A stretch of 64,000 nucleotides of DNA from Phyllostachys edulis. Lineage: Eukaryota > Streptophyta > Magnoliopsida > Poales > Poaceae. Made by a program: the position numbers and the translations under genes. Position 1 is the first letter of the stretch. Each line of letters begins with the position of its first letter. The stretch is from positions 99,164,284-99,228,283 of the forward strand of contig CM070562.1 of the NCBI GenBank assembly GCA_036346405.1. Direction: 5' to 3'. Of the stretch, positions 21,517-32,498 are shown in pieces. The notes under the pieces were generated by a model. It worked only from the letters and a program-made list of their open reading frames with translations. It ran no database searches and was not told the DNA's origin.

Positions 21517-22431
21517 ATGGCGAATAATTCCCTCTCCCACCACCTCCTCCTCCCCCTCGCTGGCGTCTGCTCCGACGACGACGACGAGTACGGCGAGGAG
21601 GACCCCACCTCCGCCTCCGCGGCCGTCTTGTTCCCCTCCTTCTGGCCGCCCTTCCCCTCCCTCCTCTCCGACTCTGACTACGACGCGCCCTTCCCTCCCC
21701 ACATGGACCGCTGCCCCGCGCCCCCGGAAACCGCTTCGGCGTTCTTCGGGCTTGGTTTCCACGACGACGATGACGCCGAGTGGGCGCCGCCGGACGAGGA
21801 CGGGGAGGTGGCGCTGCCTCTCTGCTGGGACTGCTTGCAGCTGGAGGACCACGACCACCAGCGGTGGGACCTCGGCGTGAACGACGCCGACGAGTGGGAG
21901 CAGGTTGCCACCAGGGAGGAGGAGGAGGCAGCGGCGGTGCGGAGCCTGGAGTGGGAGGTGCTCCTGGCCGCCAACAGCCTCGGGAGCCTCGTGGTCGACG
22001 ACGGCGACGACGACGGGGGCATCGAGACGTACTTCCTCGACGACGCCGAAGACGTGCTGTTCGGACAGCTCGCCGCGGAGGCGGAGCACGAGCCGCCGGC
22101 CAAGGGCGGCCGGCCTGCGGCGAAGGCCGCCGTGGAGGGCCTCCCGACCGTGGTCGTCGCGGAGGCCGACGCGGCCCGCGGCGACGCGCAGTGCGCGGTG
22201 TGCAAGGACGGCATCGAGGCCGGGGAGGGTGCCAGGAGGCTGCCCTGCGCGCATCTCTACCACGACGTCTGCATCCTGCCGTGGCTCGCCATCCGCAACA
22301 CGTGCCCGCTGTGCCGCCACGAGCTGCCCACCGATGACCCCGAGTACGAGATGTGGAAGGCCAGGCGGGACGCCGGCGGCGGCAATGCCGACGCCTACGG
22401 CTACAGGTATGACGTCATCAGGCTACCTTGA
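21517..22431 (+). CDS. RING-H2 E3 ubiquitin ligase (CIP8-like)
   Basis: Single-exon gene of 304 residues that transfers ubiquitin from an E2 enzyme to substrates. The RING-H2 finger occupies residues 226-266: CAVC, 14 residues, CAH, LYH, DVC, 10 residues, CPLC, which is the C3H2C3 ligand set with PWL before the last pair. The finger is followed by RHELPTDDPEYE. Upstream are a strongly acidic low-complexity N-terminus (DDDDEYGEED), LPLCWDCLQLED, SLEWEVLLAANSL and AAKAAVEGLPTV, an arrangement like CIP8 and related plant RING proteins. The ATG at 21517 begins MANNSLSHH. A TTG-initiated extension upstream is not used. The very high GC at third positions is normal for grass single-exon genes, and it creates long antisense frames that are not genes. 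The start codon is about 210 bp from the right end of the Mutator-like element, so the promoter may lie within or beyond the transposon. Substrate unknown. Confidence 0.93.
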   Translation: MANNSLSHHLLLPLAGVCSDDDDEYGEEDPTSASAAVLFPSFWPPFPSLLSDSDYDAPFPPHMDRCPAPPETASAFFGLGFHDDDDAEWAPPDEDGEVALPLCWDCLQLEDHDHQRWDLGVNDADEWEQVATREEEEAAAVRSLEWEVLLAANSLGSLVVDDGDDDGGIETYFLDDAEDVLFGQLAAEAEHEPPAKGGRPAAKAAVEGLPTVVVAEADAARGDAQCAVCKDGIEAGEGARRLPCAHLYHDVCILPWLAIRNTCPLCRHELPTDDPEYEMWKARRDAGGGNADAYGYRYDVIRLP

Positions 22432-24030
22432 CGAATGAGTAGATGAAACAGGAAGAGACTAATTTGCTTCGCGGATTAGGCGGCGTGGTGTTACTGTTAA
22501 TACTTCTGCAATAGTGCAATTGTGTTGCGAAAAAATCTTTTTGATCAGGAGGAAGGGGGATCAAATCATTGTGAATTGGTGGTGTTTTTCTTATAGAGAT
22601 GAGAATACGGTGCATTTTAATTTGATAATGTTGTATCTACATGAGAGTTAATGAGTTTGCTGTTTCTTTGCAATGGAATGCAAAGAGGAAAAAAATCATG
22701 TTTCCTCTGTTTTGGAACAATTTTAAGCATGCATTTGTATTTGTATACACTTCCAATCTGCACTAATTGCCTTGTTTCTAGAAATTAGGTCTGGGCAATG
22801 CAAGTTCATTTCACTGCAATTTGCTCAGTTGATTTGACAGTCATCTTATCCCAAATATATTCCATGTGGAAGTTATTCTCTCACTATTAGTTGATCCTGA
22901 CAAAATATGCAATAAGAACATGAATAAATTTTTAAAAAACTAGAACACGAGGAAAACAATAGTGTGGTGTGTCATCTGTTTCTTCATCTGCATAATGAAT
23001 GATTAGCTGGGATTTAAATTAAAATGCCTTTTCCATTAATGCGACAGCAAAAGCATCTATACGATGGTGATCTCACGCACGAAACCCAAGGCCACCAAAA
23101 ACCACATGTATATTATGGAGTTCACGCTGTCAGCGAGAGACCAATCCCCAAGATTGTTTTCTCTATACCTTCTTCCAAACAGAAAAACCAGCCGCCAAAG
23201 CCCTTATCACGACAACAGCCGCCGGCCCTAATGCCTTCAACGTAGCCTCGTATCCTGCCGCCGCCAACCCCTAATCACATACTGGAATCCCCTCACGCGT
23301 CAATAGTCCTGGGCCCACTACGTGGCCTCAACACCTGGTTACAAAATACAATCAGATCCCAACAAACAAGGGCCCCTCTAAGCTTTCTCAATTTTGGACA
23401 TTCTAAAATTATCACGTGTTGTAACCTCTGAACCGCACATCCGTAGCTTCAATAAGCATCATTCATCTTTGATCTTCACGCGCCCCAACTCGAGCTCGGC
23501 CGTCTCCTCCAGCATCCTCGACCATCTAAACCATAACTTCGCACCAAGCTATTTCCTGGTCCTCACCATAGATTACGACCGCCTCCGAGTTATCCTGCAC
23601 ATGCAAAGACCAAAACACTATATTTTTTCCGTACAAGTTCTTTCCAACTTGACTGACATAAGTCCACACACTCGCCACACACCTCGAATAACATCAGTAA
23701 GCAACAGTGTTAATTATTCATCAACTAAAATATTCTAAATCTAGTCACATGGTCTAACAATATGATTTCGCATCGAAGTTAAGCTCATGGTCAGTCACAC
23801 GACACAACTTTAAGGATACACCATCTATATTATCCATTGAATTGCACTTATGATTTGAATAAATAACAGAATAGAATTAGTTGTACTGTTGTAGGAGTGC
23901 ACGCAATAACAGAAAGGAGAGATCTCCCAGTTTGGGGGGTGGGGTGCTGGCGCCCCTTATCGATGACCGGCTCAGGGTGTACTCCCAGTATTCCTAGTCC
24001 AGCCACGCCTAGCCAAATCCCTTTGGCGGT
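22432..24030. other. 3' flank and intergenic DNA
   Basis: AT-rich sequence follows the RING-H2 stop and probably includes its 3' UTR. Beyond about 22700 no exon can be supported. Short frames at 23024-23245 and 23394-23738 have no recognisable motif. Confidence 0.5.
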
Positions 24031-24099
24031 CACTTAATCCTACCTTCCCGCTCGACAGTGCGGTATCCAACCTCCCCAGTAGCCCATTGCTCCAAAACA

Positions 24100-24267
24100 A
24101 ATACAAAGGTATTTGCCACTTGAAACAGCAATCCCATCTCGGTGGGAAAAGATGGTGGTTGAAATTAGCAAAGCATGCATCGAACCGTCAATGCCGGCGG
24201 GCAGCTTCTTGCAGTGGTCTGAGCCGCCAATAGAGAGCAGAAACTCCGTCGAGTAGCTCATTCTCAT
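24100..24267 (-). pseudogene. First-exon fragment resembling an eIF4E-binding protein
   Basis: The minus-strand frame from 24267 reads MRMSYSTEFLLSIGG, then CKKLPAGIDGSM, then diverges. The pattern YxxEFLLS....CKKLP.G.D resembles the N-terminus of plant CBE1-like (At4g01290 type) proteins, where YxxxxLL is an eIF4E-binding motif. Only about 35 residues match this remembered pattern. No further exon with the family's remaining features was found. It could be a transposon-captured or stranded first exon, or chance. Low to moderate certainty. Confidence 0.35.
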
Positions 24268-26640
24268 GCTCCCCTCCTCCCTTCAGAGGTGGAAGAAGAA
24301 GACTAGGAGATTTGGGCTGTGTGGGCCGCACTAAAGTCAAACCATGTGTTGGTAGTTAGATGTTTCCATAATGGACGCCTAGGCCAATCGGCTAAGCCCA
24401 CCAAAGCCCATCTATCTCATTAGCTCTCCCTTTCCATCTATCGCACTTGTAGGCAAGCGACAGGCCGGCAACGTAACAGACTATCGCTGGCTGGTAACTC
24501 GCCATTCGGCAATCCGCAAGAAGACGAGCAAGTCCTATTAGTATCTCTAAATTTTGGTTCTAGGTCCACCACTGCATAGTTTATAGTTTCTACCATAGAA
24601 CCCAAAGTCACAGGCTTTATCTGCTTCTCCCAGCAACTCGATCGTCGACATCATGGAGCGTTTCATTGAGCAAATGTATTGTGTAAAAATGGTGTTTTTC
24701 CAGCATCTGCTTTGACGATGATACAGTTGTATTGTGTAAACTGTAAAGGTGGTTGATTATAGGGTCCGTCTATACAAGATTCGATTGTTTTCTCAGCCTA
24801 AAACAGTCAAATTTTAGTTCATTTACAACTTCATTATATATAAATTACAGTAAATTATTTATATAATTTTTGTTCTCGGTCATTGTAATTATTCTCGAAA
24901 GTCTCAATAACTCATATTTTCATCGCATGATTCAAAATCTAACATATACTTTGAGAGATTGAGAAAAATAAAAGAAATTATATACCAACAAAATACGGCA
25001 ATGTAGTGAATCCGTTAGGTTCTGAAGAAAAAATCATAATAAATTCGGATCCAATTCATCAAATGATAAGAAATATAAATCTCAAAGCATATCAAACGGA
25101 TACAAATTTGACTATTTTGATTAAAAAAAAAACAGCCCACGTTGTTTAGCAAACCGTTAATTATACGTGCCTTGTGAATAAAACCTGCACAATCACAATC
25201 CTCGCAAGTTTCCGTAGCTTGGAAGCAGGGGTTCTTCGTCGGCACATGGCGGGCAGCTGTAGTAATCCCTGCGTCGAAAAGAAAGCCAAGTACGAAGAAT
25301 GGCATCGATCCCACGGACCCATCATCTCGTGTACCTTTGCTTCTCGCCTACATTGTTTAGTGAGAGCCGTGACTTGTGAAACTGATAACTGATGCGTAGG
25401 AACGAAGTCAGAAATTTTTTCACCTTAGAAGTCGTTTGGTAAGAAATAAATATCAAAGATGCTAATTATAAATATATTTGTTATTCTGTGAGTAAATTAA
25501 AAACTACGTTGAAAACTCCATCAATCATAAAAAGACCAGAGCTTCCACTGGCTCATATCTCCATCCCTGCTGATGCTACCTTCGGTGACGTAGAGCACAC
25601 TCGTCGAACTTCCTTTGGTTTCCGCTCCTTATAATTTCTCTGGGATTGGGAATCATTGTGATGCGTTTTTTCGGAATTTGTGCTCTTTATCGTGTCCATT
25701 GCATACACGTTTTTGCCGGGGGAGTCAATCGGGCATGGTAGGCACGTCGCGTGTGCTATTGTTGCGAGCTGCGTGAGTCGTTCTTGTTCGGACCTGATTT
25801 CTCATGCCCTTGCGTGTGTTTTCAGTGTGCTTGGCGTTTTCCTCTCACCCTGCAAAGCTGAACGAGCGAGTCCGCTGTTTCTCTTTCTGCCGAAAATGTG
25901 ATGACAGGAAAGGGTATTTGCCTCTGAAGGTCCATATTATGAACTTCACGGGCCCAAGCCCACCTTCTACAGGCTGGTGGGTTCAAAAGGTGTATTCCCT
26001 TCCTAAAATGCCGTACTTATGATAGAAGAGACATTTCATTTCCAAGGCCACACTTGATCATAGGGATGGCAATGGGCCATGTCGATGAATTGTTGTCGAT
26101 ATTACAAAGTAAATGCGGGAGGGGATCACATAGGAGAGACAAAGTGTTTAGACATGTTTGGGCTTTCTCCTATGTTCTTGTATAACTATACTCCTGTGTT
26201 CTTGTATTGAATGAGAGTTATAATGAAACGTACAATGTTCAGAATTAACAATATGCAGCTAAGGCTCCAATTGAGCAGTGTCTCGCCTTAAATAGCCTCT
26301 GTTTTAGCCATCCACACATGTGGAGCGGTTTTTGTCACCGAGACATTCTCCTATCGCGGTTGTTGTGCAGTTATTGTCAAAGACAAAGGGCGATAACGTG
26401 TGGTTATGTCAGGGAGACAAGGGCACACACTTCCTTGATCTACCGCACGTAATTGGTTACTGTAGACATGCTCCCGGTAGGAGGGTTCTGGCCCACATTC
26501 TGATCGTGGACACCTTCGACCAGAGGATGGTTGATGCCCAGGACGGTCTCAGCATATTCTCCCTGACCAGGAGGTACTCGTGGGAGCTGTTTGATTAAGT
26601 CTTGTTCTGACAACTACTATAGACAATAAGTCATTAATTA
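24268..26640. other. Intergenic stretch without a recognised gene
   Basis: No convincing exon, RNA gene or element end is seen. The open frame at 26320-26598 (92 residues, ending YSWELFD) has no family I recognise. It is preceded by a TAGGGATGGCAATGGG word at 26061, typical of the end of some plant hAT elements, but no matching partner with an 8-bp duplication was found. Confidence 0.45.
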
Positions 26641-28413
26641 TATATTCCTCAATCCTAGTCAGGCCTCATTCCCTATTCCCCGTCGGGAAATTCCCCTATT
26701 AGGGGACAGGGGTGGGAAAACCATTCCCCATGGAGATAGAAAATGGGTGGAAATCAATCCCCATTGGGGGTGGCTGGGACGGTTACGTTCCCCCACCCCC
26801 ATATTTGTTCCCTATCGGCGACTCAATAAGTATATGATAACTGGACCCTTGAACATATATTGCTTATACATCCTCTCACATACATTAGATCTTAACATTA
26901 TATGATGATATCATATATTTACTTAGGATTTATGATAAATTCTTGCATCTTTTACAAATCTGATCGTCGTATTATTGTTGATTATGATTAGTTATGCAAA
27001 TAAAGTGGTTACTCATTATTGGGGGACACCCCCCGTCGGTTCCCATTCCCCACTGGGACTAGGGAACGGGAGGAATTATGGCTTGTTTGGTTGCCACCCT
27101 GAGCGCCATACCTGAGAAAAAGTGGTGCTTGAGAGTAGCCTAAAAACATATGATTTTTGCCTGGTCAGGCAAGCCTGGAGATGTGTTGTTTGGTCGGTGA
27201 CATGTGCCCGAAGATAGTGTCAAACCAGAAAATATGTTTTCAGAATGAGGAAGCGTAAAAACATGAAATACGCTTCCTTCCTTCCTCATCCTCTGTTCTT
27301 CCGGCTCGCTTAGTGGAGGCGTCTCGGCGCTGGCGGGGAGTCGTCATCGATGACAGGAGAGGTCAAAAATGGGTTAGGGGCACCGAGGCGAGCACGTGGG
27401 TGGTGACATCGCCGCGGGCACCCACCAGGGCAGGCTGACGGTGGTGTCCTGCGGCCGGACACGGGGAAGACAAGTAGTGGCGGTGTTAGAGGGGAGAAAG
27501 GGTAAAAAAAGGGATGAGCATGGGCACCACGAGAGTTGTGGAACCTCACCCAAGCGGTCAGTGATGGCCAAGGGGGCCGGAGGCGGGCCAACATCGTGCC
27601 CCATGGGCGGCGCGGCAAGCTTCCCGCGGTGGCGCCGACCAGCCAAGGAGGAGGCCAAAAGGATGATGGGGGAAGGAAGGGGCAGGCGAGGGGCGCATGG
27701 GTAGGGAGGAAGGGGGGGGGGGACTCACCGGACGAAGTATGGCCATTGGTCCCGGAAGATGGCGGCGGCGTGGTGTTCCGGTGGTGGAAGCTCAAAATTG
27801 ACTGAGGGCTTTTGCTCGTAGTGTCGTGGAACACAATGCGACACAAAAATGAGTGGATGGAGTTTGTCGGATGGGCCAGAACGACATGGTGGGTGCGGCG
27901 GCCAAGCGGGGCATGGTGACGTGGCGGGCGCGGTTCGGCTCGAGAGGAAAGAATGGAGGGGAGGAGGGGAGGCGGCAATGGCGGAGGCGGCACCAAGATG
28001 GGAAGGGAGGCGATGGCGGCGGCGGGCATGGTGATGCCGCGGGCGCGGTTTGAGCTCAGAGGGAAAGAATGGGGGGGGGGAGGAATGGGAGACAGCGGCG
28101 TTGGAGGTGCCATAAGGAAGGGGAGGCTGTGGCGGCAGAGCGAGGAGGTCACGGCGATGGGAGCAGAGCCGAGCGAGGAGGAAGACGCCGAGCGAGAGGA
28201 AGACGTGCTCGCTTGGGAGCTAGGCGACCATTTTTTTGCGCTTGAGCTTGACGTCCTAGCCTGGACCAAGCAGCCTCCCAGGACACCAACCAAATATCTC
28301 CGGCTCGACTCCGGCCAGGCAAAGTGCGCTCAGGATGCAACCAAATAGGTCCTTGATCCCTAGTCATGCAATCGGGTCGGGGAATAAACAGGGACCGGGA
28401 CGTCCTTGCCATC
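26640..28413. mobile_element. Non-autonomous hAT-like repeat, outer element
   Basis: Two blocks rich in CCCCGTCGGG, CATTCCCC and GGGGACAGGGG words (26660-27070 and 28353-28413) bracket an inserted element. The right edge ends in CTTGCCATCC, the inverse of GGATGGCAAG, a common terminus of grass hAT repeats. The left edge is uncertain and could be at 26061. No transposase is present. Confidence 0.4.
27080..28352. mobile_element. Nested TIR element, 1.27 kb, GC-rich core
   Basis: The ends GGCTTGTTTGGTTGCCACCC (27080) and, inverted, GGACCTATTTGGTTGCATCC (28352) are imperfect terminal inverted repeats. They extend through TGAGCGC and then GCCTGG, GAGAT and TTGGTNGGTG for roughly 100 bp. The interior is GC-rich (27300-28250) with long overlapping frames on both strands, and shows an internal duplication of about 115 bp (27911-28027 against 28028-28135). 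No transposase motif was seen and no clear target duplication was found, so the superfamily is not assigned. Confidence 0.55.
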
Positions 28414-28873
28414 CAGGGGCGGAGCCCAATGGGAGGACCCGGTGTCACATGCCAAAGGGTCAAAAAAATTAGCAGAGATTAGTCCATATATGCTACGCGT
28501 GCACCCCCTGACTCAAAAGTTGTGCACCCTAGTTCAGCCTACCTTTGGCTGGATGATGTATTTTGTTAATGTTTGCCACATAAATTACTATTTAGTACAT
28601 TGTTACTTAAAAATTATATATGTTGTTATATGTATAGTGAAGTAGCGAACCTCAGTCATTTTCATTCTACTTCTGCCGTTGCTGCCATCCCTACTTGATC
28701 ACTCGCTTCTCCGATCATTTTCGTTCTAGTTCCGACCTCGCTGCCATCCCTACTTGATCACTCGCTCCCGTGAAAAACTGCACTTATATTAAACTACTTC
28801 GTCGAAAAAAAGGAGCACATGTCGTGCGAGCTCTAGCTAATGATAGAAGAAACTTCTGTCCACACAATTCTAG
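28414..28873. other. Short non-coding spacer
   Basis: No gene is seen. A small repeat is present: about 45 bp beginning CATTTTCRTTCTA and containing CTGCCATCCCTACTTGATCA occurs twice in tandem at about 28658-28770. Confidence 0.5.
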
Positions 28874-29339
28874 CTCGACTTAAAAACACTTAACATTTCC
28901 AAGTGCCCTTTTCTTTTTTTTTATTTATAACAATATAAAAATAAAATAAAAGAATCATTTCCAGCTTGGTGTCTACACTTTGCACACGAAGGACAAATCT
29001 AGACAACTTTAGGATCCAGCAAGCAGATTAACTAAAAGAGCACAACAATCATCGTCGATCCACAAGACTAAATAAAAGAATTTAGTACTATTAGCAAAGC
29101 AAAAGAACTCGACTTAAAAACACTTAACATTTCCAAGTGCCCTTTTCTTTTTTTATTTATAGCAATATAAAAATGAAATAAAAGAATCATTTCCAGCTGG
29201 GTGTCTACACTTCGCACACGAAGGACAAATCTAGACAACTTTAGGATCTAGCAAGCAGATTAACTAAAAGAGCACAACAATCATCGTCGATCCACAAGAA
29301 TAAATAAAAGAATTTAGTACTATTAGCAAAGCAAAAGCA
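28874..29339. repeat. 234-bp tandem duplication
   Basis: Two adjacent copies (28874-29107 and 29108-29339) both begin CTCGACTTAAAAACACTTAAC and differ at only about ten positions, indicating a fairly recent duplication at the edge of the LTR-like block. Confidence 0.9.
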
Positions 29340-32300
29340 ATCTAAAGCACGAAGGTGAAATTTTGTTTACTTTAATAACACGCGCTCAAAGACGAGCACA
29401 GGTGTTACCGTTGCGACCGCAAATTAAATTAAACAACGCTAATTAGTATTTAGCAGTAAATTAAAATTGTCTAAACAAAACCACATCATAATCACAGTTG
29501 TCTTTAAACGCACCGCCACACAAATTCATGTAAGATAATGTTGGCAGAATTCAACAACAGAAGTTATTTTGCTACAATAATAATTCATCAATATTATAAC
29601 TTAAAGTCAATTCCTAGTTGTCATTATCCATAAAAGTAATACAAGAATCTATCCTCAGAAATTACAAATGAACTTAAAGAGCAGTAATGCAACATTGTTA
29701 CATTCTTGAATAAGTCACAAAAATTCTTTGCAAGCAAAAGTAAAATAGTACAAACTCGGGTTTAATCACAAGAATTCGCTACCAGCAGAAATAAAATAAT
29801 AACACAGTCTCCGAATTAATTATAAGATTTAATTACACCAGATCAGAATATATAAACTACAATTCTGAGGAAAGTACAAAAGAATAAAATGGAAATCTTG
29901 CATGCATATCGCCGAAGCCTTCCTTGTCTATTTATTGCGAGCCGTCGAACCCATCCTTCGGCCAATCCGAAAACCTGACCCACCATCGACCAACACACAA
30001 GTAGAGAACCAAACACGTTAGAATAGAATTAGAAGAATGAAGATTTGCCGTTAGATTCCACGAAGTCCACAGAGGATACCCAGACCAACCTAAGTCAATG
30101 TCAATCGGCACCCTTCACTCCTGTAGGTTTCATCACCCGGCGTTTAATTTAATCCGACACCCACGTCGTACAGACTTATCTTCGCTGCAGAAAATTCGAG
30201 AATAGTACCCAAGACCTCCTTTGGACCAAAAAGCCCATGAGCTCACAATGCAATGAGAGGGGGTTATGGATAAGGGCAAGGGTAAAATGGGGAGGCACAT
30301 GGCCATGGGAGATAGGCAGCCGAAAGCTCCCTTTCTTAAGCCACACATCACCAGACCCCTCTCATTTCTCCCCTCATTCTCAAGTTGCAACCAAAGCAAA
30401 AACCCATCAGCCAAGCTCACTGCCCACACAAAGAGCACAAGCAAGCTAGCACAAGCCAAATCCAAGGTTAGCACAAAGCAAGAGCCCAAGCTAGGTAAGC
30501 TCTACCAAGCCACTGCCCTCCACATCCCAAGCACCACCATTGCCACCACCACTGCCACCACCACCAAAGGCAACCGGAGGAGGGGAGTAAAGGCGAAGGG
30601 GAAGACCAACGGAGCGGAACGACAAGAACCGGCATCGCCCACAAGCCGAGCCGATAAGCACGAGGAGCAATAGAAGGGAACCAGGGAGAACCTGCACCAC
30701 TGCCAACGACCATCACCGACGCGAACAGCAAGAAGACGGGAGAACACCCTCACCGCTTCATCATCGAGCGCTACCATCCCACCCCCGAACCAAACCTAAC
30801 AAGGTAACCCACATTTCTACCCACTGCCTTTTGTCCAAAAAAAAAAGAACCCACAATGTGAACAAGAAATGCACAGAAAATGCTCATGCCATAATAAACC
30901 CACTAGATCCATAGCCCTCAGTATCTATCCATCACAGAGAATTAATCGAACCCCCACTATATGAACCCAACATGTCACAGAGAGCTCACCCAATAGCCCT
31001 CAGCATCTACCAAGTCCATCATAGGGCACCAACCCAACCCACATCACAGAGCAAGGGGAGGGAGCGGGACAGAGAAGGTGGAATGGTAGTATACCTCGGT
31101 AGCCTTAGCATCAAGCCACTCCCCATCACCTTCTTGCATACTTGGGCATGCATTAATCCACCTCCAGTTCAACCCACCGTGCATAATCAAGCACTAGCTC
31201 ACCACCAGTAGCCTCCCCAGCATCCACCATGCATCCAGCAACTAGCATCAGAGGAATGGATCAAGCCAACATGTAAACTGAAATAAAAAAATGAAACCAA
31301 GCAATCCTTAATAACCGAATTAATAGAAGAGGGGGAAACAAGCCGAGGAGGAGCTAGGGTGCAGGCGGGTCAAGGCGCACGGAAGAACTCAATGAGGCCG
31401 AGCCGGAGCCGGAGCGAGCGGGTGACCAAGTCTTGAGTCAGACAGGGCAAGGCCACACCAAGCGCAAGGCATAGAGGCACACGGGGCTGAGCGGCGGTGT
31501 TGGCCACTAGGCCGTGTCGAGGAACCAGAGAGCAGGGTGCACGGGCGTGCAAACTGCTCCACGCGCAGGCACGTGCGGCATCAGGGGGATAGCCCGTGAG
31601 GAAGAGAGGAGGGCGCACGGAGAGGCGAGAGCTGGCTGTGGCGGTGGCGGCGTAGGAAATCGGGGCCGAGCCGGCGGCCAGAGGAGGTGGCACCATGGGG
31701 GATTAGAAGAAGGAGCAAAAGCTCTAGAGCAAAGAAATGGAGATGGGGGAAAAACAAGAAGCAGCCAAGGGGAAGAAAGAAGGCACCAGGGGCTGTGTGC
31801 CTGTGTCGTCCGAATGGGGAAAGTAGAGGAGAGAGATAATAGATTAGATGGGAATGGGATTAGGGTTAGGAAATTAAAGATTTAGGAAAAAAATAGGAAA
31901 AGTGTGTAATACTAGTAATATGTAATAAGTAATATATATAACAGTAGAGGTTAGCAATAAAATAGATGAGTGTGGGTACTGTGTGATTGTTCGACCAAAC
32001 GAATTCAATTAGGTCGTATAGGGATAACAGTCATAGATCAGTCCGGTGCTTAATAAAATAAAATAAGATCAAATATCGCAAATTTAGTTAATAAAAAGTG
32101 AGTTTGCGCGCGTAACAAACCTGTATATATTTGGCAAATAATCCGGCGAGTTAGAAAGATTTTAATCGTGTTAAATTAATTAAATTAAAGCAACCCCAAG
32201 TTTAATTAGAGAAGGAGTGGTTGGCATATGTACCGGAATAAAACCAGGTAAACACAATTGCATGCAAGCATGTGTAGTAAGTCATTTTGTGCAATAAAAC

Positions 32301-32498
32301 GCGAGTTTGGAAACTTCGACCATAGAGAGAATAGACTGTAGAACGACCATAGTTGGGAGTGCTAACTTAACGAGGGATCCAAAAAATATTATTAAATTAA
32401 AGTATGCTAACGAATTAAAATCCACTAACTTATGTTCGCCTAGTAGCACCCAAATGCCACTAAGTATTTCCTTATTTATTTATTACTTGCGCCGTCAT
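29340..32498 (-). mobile_element. Probable long LTR-type sequence
   Basis: The block has the same architecture as the solo LTRs at 16 and 46 kb (AT-rich, GC-rich island at about 30500-31800, AT-rich). It also has a CGCCGAAGCCTTCC..GCCGTCGAACCCATCC segment (about 29910-29960) in a place similar to ACTTGCCTTCG..GTCGTCGAGTCC at 17690. No coding domains or defined ends were found, and the right side abuts a SIRE-type LTR. Open frames inside (for example 30133-30489 and 31370-31696) have no recognisable motif. The assignment is an inference from composition and layout. Confidence 0.4.

Noticed and set aside
21247..22320. 357-residue open frame antisense to the RING-H2 gene
   Set aside because: It is the mirror of a very GC-rich coding sequence, with Arg/Val-rich low complexity and no motif. 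The sense frame has a complete RING-H2 finger.
26061..26640. hAT element starting at TAGGGATGGCAATGGG with a partner at 28413
   Set aside because: The inner sequences do not match as inverted repeats and the 8-bp flanks differ (CTTGATCA against AGGGGCGG), so one full element cannot be claimed.
27310..28293. 327-residue minus-strand frame
   Set aside because: Low-complexity Pro/Ser-rich translation of GC-rich cargo in a TIR element. It is kept only as a possible captured sequence, not as a gene.
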